From NCBI RefSeq assembly GCF_003597395.2, contig NC_133770.1:28508802-28572801 (forward strand): 64,000 nt of DNA. Direction: 5' to 3'. The position numbers were made by a program, and so were the translations under genes. Of this stretch, positions 21,084 to 32,421 are shown in pieces. Each line of letters begins with the position of its first letter. Within the stretch, counting starts at the first letter, position 1. This stretch comes from Chelonoidis abingdonii. Taxonomy: Eukaryota > Chordata > Testudines > Testudinidae. The notes under the pieces were generated by a model, which was not told the DNA's origin, made no database searches, and saw only the letters and a program-made list of their open reading frames with translations.

Positions 21084-21508
21084 TTTGATCTTTGATTATC
21101 AGCAAGTAAGTATGCCCAGTGGTCTGTGATGGGATGTTAGATGGGATGGGATCTGAGTTACTGTAGAGAATTCTTTCCTGAGTGCTGCCTGGTGATTCTT
21201 GCCCACATGCTCAGGGTTTAGCTGATCGCCATATTTGAGGTCGGGAAGGAATTTTCCTCCGGGGCAGATTGGCAGAGGCCCTGGAGGTTTTTCTCCTTCC
21301 TCTGTAGTGTGGGGCATGGGTCTCTTGCTGGTGGATTCTCTTCAGCTTGTGGTCTTCAAACCACAATTTGAAGACTTCAATAACTCAGACATAGGTTAGG
21401 GGTTTGTTATAGAAGTGGGTGGGTAAGATTCTGTGGCCTGAAGGAGGTCAGACTAGATGATCATATTGGTCCCTTCTGACCGTAAAGTCTATGAGTCTAT
21501 GAGTCTAT
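21084..21508 (+). mobile_element. CR1 3' fragment, sense, nested in the antisense CR1
   Basis: It carries the CR1 3' UTR block 'ggaaggaattttcctccgg', 'tcagactagatgatcatatt', 'ggtcccttctgacc', and ends in three copies of the 8-mer tctatgag, the short tandem tail typical of CR1. The 5' end is truncated, as is usual for this LINE. Confidence 0.9.
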
Positions 21509-21756
21509 GACTCATATTCAGTCTGTGATCCACTATAACCCCCAGTTTGTAATTGTGTTTTTGATTTTTTCCTTATCTTTAATTTCATCTTCTTGATTTC
21601 AGACCAGTTCTTCAGTTTGTCAAGATTGTTTTGAATTCTATTCCTGTCTTTCAAGATGCTTGCAATCTTTCCCTGCTTGATGTTCTCTTCAAATTTTATA
21701 AGCCTATTCTCCACTTCAGTATCCAAATAATTAATAAAAACATTAAATAGTACCAA
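21505..21756 (-). pseudogene. CR1 reverse-transcriptase palm/thumb remnant with lost catalytic motif
   Basis: The minus-strand frame reads FNVFINYLDTEVENRLIKF then EENIKQGKIAS, where active CR1 proteins have FADDTKLGG. The two catalytic aspartates of RT motif C are therefore replaced (E and N). The following RNRIQNNLDKLKNWSEIKKM matches the thumb. The protein would be inactive even without the truncation by the nested CR1. Confidence 0.8.
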
Positions 21757-21960
21757 TCCAGGACAGACCCCTGAGGGACCACGCTAGATATGCCATCTCA
21801 GATTGACAGCAAACCATTGATAACTACTCTTTGAGTATGGTCTTTCAACACATTGTGCAACCACCTCATGATAATTTCATCTAGATCACACTTCCCTGAT
21901 GATGGATGATCATATATTTAACTATCCAGTTAGACTTTTTCAAGCTTTCTGATTCCATTT

Positions 21961-23569
21961 TTTTTACTGCCTCTAACAGTGTCACTTCCTCCTAATCATG
22001 GACTATTATATGGTGGCTGGGCTAATGCATTCAGGAAAATACACTCATTATCTGTGGATTATTATTTTTATTACTTGTATTACACTGGCACTAAATGTGG
22101 TCACAGTCAGTTGCAACTTGCCACACCTGTAAGCCTTGGCAAGCCTGAGGATGCACTCTTGAAAGGGAAGAACTCAGTACAGATAGGGCAGCACTCATAA
22201 GCAAGCAGAGCTAGGGACCAACGCTCTCAGACTGAGGCCCTGTGATACTAACTGGAATATGTCTTGAGAACACCACCTGCCCAAGACCTCTGAACAAGGT
22301 GGCCTGTTTTTTTTTTATTGCTGCTGAAGTCCCTCAGACTAAGATCTGGACTCTCAGCCATGCAGAACAATAGGAGCCAAAACTGCCTGCAAGGTCTGAA
22401 AGACGGGGCCATCTCCTTTCCATGAGGAAGAGAGCCCTCGTGGAAGTATTTTTCTCTTCTTTGACCTGCTTTATATCTCCCAGAAGGGGGCAGTTCTGCC
22501 AAGATGTACAGCTATACTCCATACACCAGAATCAGACCACAGGGTTGTTCTGCCCAGAGAATGACGTATGAGATAAATCAGGCACCTACTCTCACCCCAA
22601 TGGGGCAACCTCGAGACATAACCTTTGACAAGCACAATAAAGACTAAAAACAAAGAGGAATAATGAAGAGTCACTCTTGTTTGTGTAGAAACACCTTTGT
22701 CTGCATGTGACTTTAGGCATTTGAACGAAGAATAGCAATTCCCTTATTTGTTATCCAAACAAAATACCTTCTTTGTGTGTATTGTAACTAAAAAGAAACA
22801 TAGATATGGTCACAATGAACTGCATTTCAAAATATAAACCAGTGGAAACAGAATTTTATGGTATCTGATCAGCTAATGAGGATAGTTTTCATCAAAAATC
22901 ACCTTAAAACCTAAGGGTATTTCATTATGTTAATTTTTAAATGTACTGTGCAAAGTTTTTTCTTTTTTCAAAGAATCTGTTGATATAGTTACCAAATACT
23001 CAAATGATACTAAAAGGAAAGGAAATGTATTTTGAAAGTTTTCCAGTGAGAAAGCCTGGCAAGGTAGAAAGAAAACAAACTTGCTGCTAAGTTCCTCAAG
23101 TGGGGATTTCCTCATGTTTTCCAGTATTTCTGTCCTTGTACTAGAAATCAGCAGTTCAGGGTATATTTTTAGTGAGTCATATGCTTAGTTTAATTTTAGT
23201 TTCTCTTTGTGCAAGAGCTAACAAAGTCAAGGGTCAGTTCCTATAGACAAGGAGTGAGATATTGTAGATACAGAGATCAAACTTGTCTGCAATAACATCT
23301 TTACAGCTGGTCAGAAGTCTGCTAGGTGTGACAGAGTACAATGGAGGAATGCTAATTGGTAAAAGAGAGACTGTTAGAGCTGGCAGAAACAAATCTTTCA
23401 AGTGATAAATTAAATATTTTACCCACTGTGTTCTCATTTATTACTTGTACCAGAAGTGGAATTTGAAAAACTAAAATCATCTTCTCCTTAAATTCTGTCA
23501 TTTCATTGTTTCATATCTAAACTGTAAAATAAGATTCCTTAGACACAATTCACTAATCATATTTGTGCT
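21961..23569. other. Spacer without recognised gene
   Basis: AT-rich sequence surrounds a less AT-rich stretch at 22220-22670 that may be an old unclassified repeat. Its minus-strand frames of 60-84 codons show no recognisable motif. Confidence 0.45.
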
Positions 23570-24165
23570 TAGGGTTGCTAACTTTCTACTTGCACAAAAC
23601 AGAACACCCTTGCCCCGCCCCCTACCCCACCCCTTCTCTGAGGCCCCACCAGTGGCGTATTATTGCCTAGGCCAACAAGGCCTAGGCCTAGGGCGGCAAA
23701 TTTGAAGGGGCGGCAAATTTGAGCACCCACGGAGAAGCTCCCCTGCTCTAGCTCACCTCCTCTGCAAGCGTGCTGCAGCGTCCTATTTCTCTCCCCTCCC
23801 TCCCAGCTCTTGCACCGCAAAACAGCTGTTTTGTGGGGGAGGGAGGGAGGGGGGAGAAGGGGGAACATAGCACGCTGGGGGGAAGAGGTGAGGACGGGGC
23901 AAGGATTTGGGGAAGGGATCGAATAGGGGCAGGGAGGGGGTGGAGTTGGGGCAGGACTTTGGGGAAGGGGTTGGAATGGGGGCGGGGAAAGGATAGAGTC
24001 AGGGCGGGGCCAGCAGTGGGCGGAGTGACAATTATTTCAGGGCCTAGGGGTGGCAAAATCATTAATCTGCCACTGGGTCCCACCCCTGCCCACCTCTGCT
24101 CACTCCATTCCCCCCTCCCTCTGTCTCTCACTCTCCTCACATGCACTCACTTGCTCATTTCCACT
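23570..24165 (-). mobile_element. hAT-type remnant ('tagggttgc' end), carrying a nested hAT
   Basis: The start tagggttgctaactttcta is the same end as the right end of the element at 41384-42768 (reverse complement taggtttccaactttcta). It is interrupted at 23650 by the next entry and resumes with tcccacccc at 24078. Its other end and target duplication were not found, so the far side is lost or merged with the minisatellite. Confidence 0.55.
23650..24075. mobile_element. 426-bp non-autonomous hAT nested in the 23570 element
   Basis: The ends are cagtggcgtatta and taatctgccactg, inverted partners. The flanks ggccccac (23642-23649) and ggtcccac (24076-24083) match 7/8, the 8-bp hAT duplication. 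Inside are a 'gcctaggccta' palindromic motif and a G-rich tract. No coding sequence is present. Confidence 0.85.
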
Positions 24166-25050
24166 GGGCTAGCTTATGGGCTTGGGGTGCGGGAGGGGGT
24201 GAGGGCTGCAGTTGGCGGTGAGGGCACCAGAATGGGGCCAGGGATGAGGGGTTTGGGGTGGAGGAGGGGTCTCTGGGATGTGTGGTGGGACTGAGGAGTT
24301 TGGAGTATGTGAGGGGGCTCTGGGCTGAGTCAAGGGGTTGGGATGTTGGAGGGGGTACAGGCTCTGGGCTGGGGGTGTGGGTTCTGGGGTGGGGCCAGAA
24401 ATCAGAGGTTCAGGGTGAGGGAGGGGGCTCCTGACTGGGGCTGAGTGGTTCGGAGTGTGGGGGAGGGGCTCCAGGCTGGGGCAGGGGGTTGGGGTGCGTA
24501 GGGGGGGTGCAGGTTCTGGGGTGGGGACAGAAATGAGGGGTTTAGGGTGTAGGAGGGGGCTCCAGGCTGGGGTAGATTGTTAGGTATGGGGGTGTGAGGG
24601 CTGCGTCTGGGGATGTGGGCTCTGCAGTGGGCCTAGGGATGAGGGGTTTGGGGTGCAGGAGGGGGCTCCAGGCTGGGAGGTCAAGCCGAGGCGTTTGGCA
24701 TATGGGAGGGGGCTCTGGGATGAAGCAGGCAGTTTGGGTGTGGATAGGGGTGTGGTTTCCAGGATGGGACCAGAAATGAGGGGTTTAGCATGCAGGAGGG
24801 GGCTCTGGTCTGGGGCAAGGGGTGAGGGCTCCAGCTGGGGCTGCAGGTTCTGGTGTGGGGCCAGAGATGAAGAATTTGGTTTTCAGGAGGGGGATCCGGG
24901 ATGGGGCTGAGGGGTTGGGATGCAGGTGTGTGTGTGAGGGCTCCAGCTGGGGATGAGGGGTTTGGGATGTAGGAAAGTGCTCTGGGCTGGGACTGCAGGG
25001 TTCAGAGGGTGGGATGGGGATCAAGGCTGGGGCAGGTGGTTGGGGTATAG
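24166..25050 (+). repeat. Degenerate G-rich minisatellite
   Basis: Variants of 'gatgaggggtttggggtg', 'caggagggggctc' and 'ggctggggcagggggttggg' recur roughly every 50-110 bases in the same orientation. The G-rich strand is continuous for about 880 bases with many GGGG runs. The Gly/Trp-rich frames on top of it are not genes. Confidence 0.8.
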
Positions 25051-25204
25051 GAGAAGCTATAGGTCAGATCGACAAAAGTGAAGATTCAGTGAAGTCATTG
25101 GGATGTCATATTGATGTAAGTATCTGACCATGTGAACACTTTTGAAGGATCGAGACCATTAAAATCTTCAAGATTTAGAATTTAATGGGGTCAGCTTCAA
25201 AACC

Positions 25205-25370
25205 CTGAGCAGTACAGCCCAGATTCTCAAAGGTATTTAGCTATCTAACTCCATCTGGGTCTATGTGCCTGACCAAAAGGCCACTGAATTAGTTGGAAAC
25301 ATTCCCATTGACTTCAATGAGTTTTGGAACAGGGCCTAGTGTATCAATTGAAGTTAGGTGAATAGTCCTC
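25205..25370. repeat. Old interspersed repeat ('cagattctcaaaggtattta')
   Basis: Contains gcccagattctcaaaggta, tatctaactcca and cccattgacttcaatgag, phrases that recur throughout reptile and bird DNA. Related to 5341-5640 and 14710-14815. Confidence 0.5.
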
Positions 25371-25597
25371 AGTAAATGACATATCTAACAAATATAGCCA
25401 TTCTGTCTCTGCAGAGATGTGAAATAAAGCTTATTAAAGAACACTAAGATTGATGAATGAAAACTTATCAATAATGTTTTGTACTTTGATTTATATACTT
25501 AATTTTTGATTTATTTTGTTTGTAGTTGAGATAAAAGTAAATCTTGGCATGGAACTACTGAATAGGAGATGAGCCCTTGTTCTGCATAGCATAATTC

Positions 25598-26110
25598 TGT
25601 CAGAAACACAGCTGGCTGCTAGTCAACCCACCAAGTGCACCTGGGCCCAATGAGACTTCTCCAAGCAGGAGTGCTTCCTTATTGGGCCAGAGAGCCCTGT
25701 GACCTGCTACTTGAGCCTTGCAGTGGCAGCAGCACAGTGGCTGCTCAACTTGTACTATGCCTTCAGTGTGCCTGCCCTGCTTTTCTTTCCAGTCTTGCTC
25801 CACCATGCCTCCAGTCCTAGTTCCAGTCCCTCCTCCAGGCTTGCCTGCTGTCCACTCCAGCATAGTCTTTGTGTTCCTGCTCTGCCCCCAATCTTCACTC
25901 TAGTTCAAACCTTTGGCTTGGCTCCTTAACCTTTATTCCATTTTCAGCTTCATCCCAGGGGCTGACTCCTGGGTCTACACTCATCACTACTCCAAACTGC
26001 CACTGCAACCAGAAGATAAGATCTGGCTCCACCACTAGATAGGTTGCCACGCCCTGGCAGTTTGAGTAGCTCACAAAGCCAGATATAGGGAGGGAGGGAG
26101 TTAAATAACA
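25598..26110 (+). repeat. LTR-like segment upstream of a Gypsy polymerase scrap
   Basis: It begins tgtcagaaacac and has the C/T-rich 'ccagtcctagttccagtccc' tract seen at the 3' side of Gypsy LTRs. The 3' edge could not be placed; gccctggca near 26065 is a candidate. The adjacent polymerase fragment supports the family. Confidence 0.45.
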
Positions 26111-26334
26111 TGGAGGTCCCTTGTGGAATCTCCACAACCTCCTAATCCACTCGCAATCAAGGACAGTGATATTCAAGTCACTGAGGTGCCAACAAGAATG
26201 CCGTCTGAGCCACAATCCAGAGTTCACCACATTATGTGATGTGCTCCAACCCCCAAGAGTTCCAGAAAAACAAACAGTGGACCCAGCCACAAGTAAGATC
26301 CCAGCCAAAAAAATGGTGTTCATCAAGGAGTTCA

Positions 26335-26580
26335 ACACTCAGAAGGTGGAATTCTACCATTACTCTACAGTCATGACTTCCCTATTGAACTCTGTCTGGG
26401 AATGGAGTTTCCGTTCAGATGCATTTATGCTCCCTCTGAGCCAGTTACAGGCCCTCTGGGAGCACCTAGAAAAAAGACTGAGGAAGGTATTTATTTGTTC
26501 CTCCACCTCCAAAGCTAGCACCCCTTTATTATTCATAGCCAAGAAAGATGGCTCCCTCTGAATTTGTGTTGATTGCATGC
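26335..26580 (+). pseudogene. Ty3/Gypsy reverse-transcriptase fragment
   Basis: The plus frame encodes SQLQALWEHLEKRLRKVFIC followed by SSTSKASTPLLFIAKKDGSL, the well-known start of the Gypsy RT domain (..ELqaLr.yL...l..GfIrpS.SpasaPvlFv.KKDGsLR). A TGA follows at once, after which ICVD continues in frame, so the stop replaced the arginine of GSLR. The normal gag, protease and most of the RT are missing. The element lost several kilobases between the LTR and this piece. Confidence 0.8.
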
Positions 26581-26599
26581 CATGATCTGATTTAATCGC

Positions 26600-27620
26600 T
26601 GGTAATCAATATTCCCTTCCCCTTATCAGTGAGCCATCACAAATGTTGTCATGTCACCTTTAAGGATCACTAAACTTTACTGAAATATTCTGAACCCACA
26701 CGTTGTCATTGTCAGGTTTATCTTTACTTAGATGTGCTGAGCTTTTTGTTAATTGATTATTGCTGATAATGTTTTGATTCACTGAGAAGGTTGGGAAACC
26801 CTTGACTACAATGATATTAATCAATGCCTTCAGCCTACGAGTTTTGAAGATAAATATCTGGTAGAATTGTAACTGGAGAAAAAGTGTGCATGGTTTGTTA
26901 AATAAAAGGTGTATTTTCAACTTGCTTCCCATAAAGAATACCTGAATTAACTTTCCTTCTGGATCTCATAAAGGTGAAAAAATGATAAAAGATCCTTTCA
27001 GTAGCCCTCATTTCCAACCCTGGGACACTGTTACACATATTTTTGCCTCCTTTGATGTGTCATACTTTGTAAGATGTGCAGATAAAAATATAACCCCCTA
27101 GTGTCCAGCACATGTAGTCCAATTTGACAAAGTGGCTATTTTGACACTTTTTCTCTTATAGCAGCAGGAATGCTGAAAATAATCAGTTCCAATAAAAAGC
27201 TAGTACAAATACCCCTTTGTTATCACTTCCATTGGTTCTAAGGAGTTGCAATGAAAATGAAAGCTGGTTTCTAAAACATATTTTGTTTCCTCCAACAGGT
27301 GGAAATAATCTTAGAATGGAGTTTTATTATTTCTTCTAAAAATGGTATTCTGAAAGCTTTTGCAGGTGAATTATTAGCATATTGGTGCATCAGACAGTAT
27401 GAGATGCACTGAACGTTGCATTCTTTCCCAGAAATTGTTTGAATCTTCTTCTTCCTTTGGATATGAGAAGCAACACGAAAATGATTTGAAACACAATGGA
27501 TTTTGAGCAATATCTTCAGGCAGACAATCAATACTTTAATGCATATTAATTGTTAACATATTCTATTCCTAGCACTGTTACAGAAACTCTGAAATGAGAA
27601 ACTTCTAAGTTTAAGTCTCC
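26600..27620. other. AT-rich spacer
   Basis: No gene or repeat recognised. Confidence 0.5.
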
Positions 27621-27905
27621 GAGCTTGTTTATACTTTAAATGCTGCAGCTGCACTTATATCAGAAGCTGCAGTGCTTCAGTGCAGACACTACGTATGCTG
27701 ATAGGAGAAGTTCTCCTGTGGCAAAGGTAATCCACCTTCCCAAGAGGCAGTAGCTAGGTTGACAGGAGGATTCTTCTGTCAACCTAGTGCTGGCTACACT
27801 GGGGCTTAGGTCAGTTTAACTGCAGCACTCAGGGATGTGGATTTTTCATGCCCCTGAATGATGCAGTTATACCTACCTAATTTCCTAGGCTAGTTTACAG
27901 AGCTC
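27621..27905 (+). mobile_element. Non-autonomous DNA element ('gcttgttta..ctgcagc' type), about 285 bp
   Basis: The ends gagcttgtttatact and, reversed, gagctctgtaaactag are inverted relatives. The interior has aatgctgcagctgca, cagacactacgtatgctga, aggagaagttctcctgtgg and a long foldback at about 27809-27880 (taggtcagtttaactgca against tgcagttatacctaccta). The layout matches a very common turtle MITE with 'tgtctacact' ends. The target duplication was not resolved. Confidence 0.65.
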
Positions 27906-27994
27906 TGTCCATCAAGCAGTAAGCTACAGTAAGTCACTTTCAAAGCACAGGTATTTCATGCAAGCGTAACCCTGGATTTCATTAACCTATAAGG

Positions 27995-28148
27995 CAGTGG
28001 TGGGCCCGCGCTGCTTCCCACAGCTCCCATTGGCTGAGAATAGTGAACCGTGGCCACTGGGAGCTGTGGGTGTCCATGCAAATGTAAACAAACTGACTGG
28101 TGGCCTGCCAGCAGATTACTCTGATGGGCTGCAGGTTGCCCATCACTT
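27995..28148 (+). mobile_element. 154-bp internally deleted hAT MITE
   Basis: Ends cagtggtgggc and gcccatcactt. The flanks ctataagg (27987-27994) and ctataaga (28149-28156) match 7/8. The end text is the same family as 55917-56199 (cagtggt.ggcaacctg), but this copy is shorter. Confidence 0.8.
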
Positions 28149-28221
28149 CTATAAGAGATCAGAGATAGGGAAAGAATTAGACAGGAACTTCACCAACACA
28201 ATGAAAGCATTTGGATTATAT

Positions 28222-28365
28222 ATGGAATAAGGTGCTTAAGCATGTGCATACCTTTAAGCACATGAATAGCCCCACTCAAGTCAAGAGGACTACTCAAACA
28301 CTTAAAGTTACACATGTGCATAGCTACCCTACTGAATCAGGACCTCATTTCACACTAGATAATTC
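28222..28365. repeat. Old repeat with alternating 'gcttaagcatgtg / cttaaagttacacatgtg' phrases
   Basis: The stretch reads aaggtgcttaagcatgtg, ctttaagcacatga, cttaaagttacacatgtg and ends ctgaatcaggacctc, a well-spread amniote repeat whose name I cannot give. Confidence 0.45.
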
Positions 28366-29700
28366 AAATGTCATTGGTTTTAGGGTTTTGTGGGTTACTA
28401 CTCCGTGACAATTAAAATGTCTGTGACATGTTCAATTAAAACTCAGACTAGAAGTACTTGAAAGGTTTCTAGGAATCTTAGACAATCTTAGAAAACCCCA
28501 CCTGAGCCTCAACAGACCTGATGTCGCAAACTTTACTCAAGTTAGTAATTTTTACACATACAAATAGTCCCATTGAAGATAGACCTGGGCGACTACTTCA
28601 GAATGACTATTTCATTAAACAAATATGATCCCTTTATATGTATCTAAATGATCAGCAGGTGGGTTTTGATTTGTGGTAATTTGCACAATGAGTGGTTTAT
28701 GCAAACATATTTCAGCATATGAACACCTTGGAAATGGAAGCTGTTTGTAATTCTGAAATGTTTGTAATGCTGAACAAAATGTTAAGGTTGTTCTTTCAAA
28801 AGTTTTCAACTGAACGTTGACTTATTACAACTTTGAAACTTGACTATGCAAAAGAAAAATTCTGCTTTCCCTTTATTTATTTAATATTTTACATTTAACA
28901 CAGTACTGTGCTGTATTTGATTTTTATTTTATTTATTTATTTTTAAAATTGGTCTCTGCTGTTGCCTGATTATATACTTCCAGTTCCAAAGAGGAGTGCG
29001 GTTGACTGGTCAGTTCATAAGTGTTCACACTTGGTAATTTGAGTGTGCACACTTGGTAATTCACTATTCACTGTTTGTGAATGGTCATGTAAGTCACATC
29101 ATGTGTAAAGATTTTGTTTTATCATTGTTTGACTTTCAAACCTAGGAAGAACTTTCAAACTGAACCCACAAACAGCACCAGTACCAATACTGGTTTGAGT
29201 ATTCACAATATTTTCTCTTCATGGGCCTCTTTGCAAACAAAAATGTTCAAATGTTTGTGACAAATCAATAAAAGAAAATTCACCCACCTTCAAATCACAT
29301 CCATATTTTTGTTCAATATTCATAATTACTTTCTTACAGCATTCTCCAAATATAATTGAAGTCAATGCAACTATTTGAATTTAAGAGTTTTACTGTGATT
29401 TTTCTGAGAGGCAGTAGTGACCTACGAGCATGAATCCTGTTTCATATGTGCTTGATTCAGCTAAGACTGATCTTGGCAGCCATATTATGTAAGGCTACTC
29501 ATTTTATATCTAGTGGAGCTGGTCGAAAAAATGAGATGCATTTTCCATGAAAATTTCCAAAATACTTGACTCTTATTTGTATCAAAAAAATTTCAATTAT
29601 TTACTAGTTCTGACTTGTAGCTTTTGAATTTTTCAGCTTCTGCTTTGACTCAAAGTTGTACTAGTTAACAAAGTTGACTCAAAGTTGTACAAAGCTTTAG
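28366..29700. other. AT-rich spacer
   Basis: T- and A-rich low-complexity text (28917-28950). A short direct repeat of 'gtgttcacacttggtaatt' / 'gtgtgcacacttggtaatt' occurs at 29021-29060. Confidence 0.5.
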
Positions 29701-29703
29701 GGA

Positions 29704-29968
29704 TTGTCTAAGCAGGCTAATCCAGAATGAAATATGGCATGAATTTAAAGTGGATTAGCTATTCCTGATAAACTCCATGTGTCGACACTCATCTTCTGAA
29801 ATAAGATTGCTTTATTCTGAATTAGTTTAATCTATTTCCAAAATTGATTAAGGTAATTTGTCATAAAGCACTGTTATTCTGGAAGAATAACTCCATGTGT
29901 GGATGCTTATCAGGAATAGCTATTTACAACTGCCTATTTCAGAATAACCCATTCTGTGGAACAGCTCT
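29704..29968. mobile_element. Degenerate MITE ('gctaatccagaatgaaat' type)
   Basis: It contains ggctaatccagaatgaaat, tggattagctattcctgat, aagaataactccatgtgtgg and ttcagaataaccca. The last block is roughly an inverted echo of the first. Known from turtle DNA by its alternating 'gaataa/attagc' text. Ends approximate. Confidence 0.45.
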
Positions 29969-32150
29969 TATTGTCAAATGTATGAATTTTAAAAGACCAT
30001 ATTAATAACTTGTTCTCATTTATTGTAATTCTCACAGGGACAGAACAATTTGTTTAACTACCTCAAATTACCAAAATAGACTCCACAATATTCTTTTATT
30101 TGCATTTCCTCTTGTACTATAATTCACATTAGAGAAATTATCTGACAGGTTATATGAGGAAGGTTGATATGCCAACAGGAAATCTATAAAGCACCTCTAC
30201 AAAGTTACACCGAGTGTAGATTTTTTACTTTATTTTATTTCCAGATTTCTCATCTGTCAGGATGGTGACAAAAATGGTTACAGATAACTCACACCATGGA
30301 ATGAATGTTACAGATAAAAGTTTTTGGAATCAGTATAACAAACTCTAAAATGGAAAGAATGTCCTATGACCTGCTAAATGTTGAGCTACGATGATAAATA
30401 AGGGAGACCACTCCTCGAAGTTAGATGGTATTGTGGTTTCTATCATGGGAAAATGCCAATAAGGGTGCAGTCCACAGTAATAAATTTACAGTGAGGACAT
30501 CTGTCTGTTGGGAAACGAACTGAGATCACCAAATTCATTTCACACGTGGTAGGACTCCAAACAACTATACAGTCCTCTCTTTTTATTATAAATAATGCAG
30601 CTCTACATTATTCATATTCATCAAAATGCCTGGCATACTTGAATCAAAGACATACTGTAAAAATTATCTGCAGGAAGATAAAATCTTTAGTATATTAATC
30701 ATTATGGAAAAAAAGCAGCTTTGACTGCATAATAAATCAAATAATATAGAGCTAAACAGTCTGTTTTACTGATTCTTATCAATAATGATGTTTATAGCTA
30801 TGCAATTTCAAATGAACTGACCTTCTTCTTGAACTAACAGAAAATGAGAAAGTGCAGCTTTAAAAAGTAACTGAAATATTTGACTGTGAGAGTCTGAACT
30901 GATGTTAGAAGATAGAACTGTGTTGATTTTCTGCTAGGCAGTAAAAGAGAAGCAAGATATATGAAAAGCTCTTGACACGTGTAAGGGCTTTGACATGCAA
31001 ATAATACAGCTTCATGACATGGCATCTGTTTCCATCTCAAGCATAACTTTGCTGGCTGAAAAATGTGCCACAGGTCAGCAAGTGGAAAAGAAAATAGGTA
31101 CAGGACAAAATAAAAAAGCTCTGCACTCCTTATCTCCCTTAGCATTTGCTCTTCATTTTCCAGTGGAACACTGATACCTGTGCATTTGTCCTGAGGATAC
31201 TTTGCCCAATCTATGAGCAAGAAGCCAAATTCATATTAAATAGACTCAAAGAACAATCTGTGCACAAAAGCTCTCTTTAATTTTTGAACCACTTTGCTCA
31301 TCAACATCATTTTCTTAATTTCCATCATGATCATCTTCTAATACGCTCTGCTCCATGGATGTTCTCTGTTAAGAAAGTATGCTTTGGATCAGCTAGTAGT
31401 TGCCATTCTCTTTTCCCTTTTGGTCTGTTCCTGCTTCCATCACACTGAAAGGAGGTTGCCGCTTGCACAGATGTGAGACTACTTTAAAGAGATCCAGGTT
31501 AAAGCTTCTTTAAATCTATCTTTTAACCTGGGACATGGGGGGCAGAGGGAGAGAGAGAGACAGATTAACTGTACCAGCCTGGAACTGTTTGTGTGTTGAG
31601 TAAGATTTTGCATTTCAGGGTATAAAGTTTGTGCAATGACATTTACAATGTGTGTAGGTCCTGCTCCATGTGGAATCCTTAAGGTGATGTGTTATGGAAA
31701 AATGTGAGTTTGTAATAAAATGAAGCCAGAGCTGCTGTGACCTAAAATTGTGCTGAATAAAGTGGAGAGAATTCTCTCTTCTTGCTCCATAATTAATTAT
31801 TCTCAAATAACCAACTCTTTCATTTTATCCAGCAAGCTTGCTTTACAGGAGCCTGTTCCAAGATGTAATGAGGCACACGTGTCCTGCTACTGAAACTTGG
31901 AGAAAAATGAAAAAGATCAAATAATATTATAAAATGGCAATCCAAAATCCTTAGGATCCCATTCCAGTTAAGGTAGCAGCACCCCTATCTCCCTTTACAC
32001 AACGTAAAGGTTAAGAAAGCTCAGATTTCTCACAGGATTAGATCATGACTACAGAAACTATAGGCCTTTAGTACAAGGTTGACTTTTGTTCGGTGTTCTT
32101 CACAGCAAGAATAGAATACATGTATCATCACAACTGCAGGAGAAGGCCCT
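29969..32150. other. AT-rich spacer
   Basis: Includes a minus-strand frame of 128 codons (31220-30834) with Trp/Leu/Phe-rich composition and no motif I recognise, and a short (ga)n patch at 31548-31560. Otherwise featureless. Confidence 0.45.
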
Positions 32151-32174
32151 TTGTTCTCATGAGGGGGAGACATT

Positions 32175-32255
32175 TTCCTCAGGGCCTGATCCAATGCCCA
32201 TTTAATGTCAATAACAAGACTTCTACAGGTAGTGGATCAGACTCCCAGGCTATAG
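32175..32255. repeat. Old repeat fragment ('gggcctgatccaatgccca')
   Basis: The gggcctgatccaatgccc start and ggatcagactccca end are inverted phrases seen in many reptile and bird repeats. Confidence 0.4.
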
Positions 32256-32421
32256 ATTACAAGTAAATTTCCCTAGAAATTGAGCTATAGAATCAGGAGT
32301 GAAGACTATGCCTTCATTTTCATCAATTAAGTCCAGTGTTTGTTCAAGGCTACAGTATCTTTGAAATGGGTGAGTTCTATTAATTTCCATATATTACTAG
32401 CACAGAGGCAAAAGATGGTAA

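Larger units (their letters stand above)
20495..21960 (-). mobile_element. CR1 retrotransposon 3' part, antisense, interrupted
   Basis: The 3' end is at 20495 (agaatcatagaattattggc, the CR1 tail read backwards), followed by the conserved 3' UTR text 'cctccaatgatggagattcc' and 'aatatctaacctaaatctgc'. The coding end (RT thumb) lies at 21756-21509 on the minus strand. A second CR1 in sense direction occupies 21084-21508; 'gttgac' before it and 'tcatattc' after it are adjacent in intact copies. Confidence 0.92.

Noticed and set aside
21488..21508. Short tandem units resembling a CRISPR-like or satellite start
   Set aside because: Three tctatgag units are the normal 3' tail of CR1.
23748..24294. 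Overlapping frames of 132 and 174 codons on opposite strands
   Set aside because: They lie over a G-rich hAT interior and minisatellite; Gly/Arg and Pro/Ser runs are composition effects.
30834..31220. Minus-strand open frame of 128 codons
   Set aside because: Composition is Leu/Phe/Ser-rich, with no recognisable domain; expected by chance in six frames of 64 kb.
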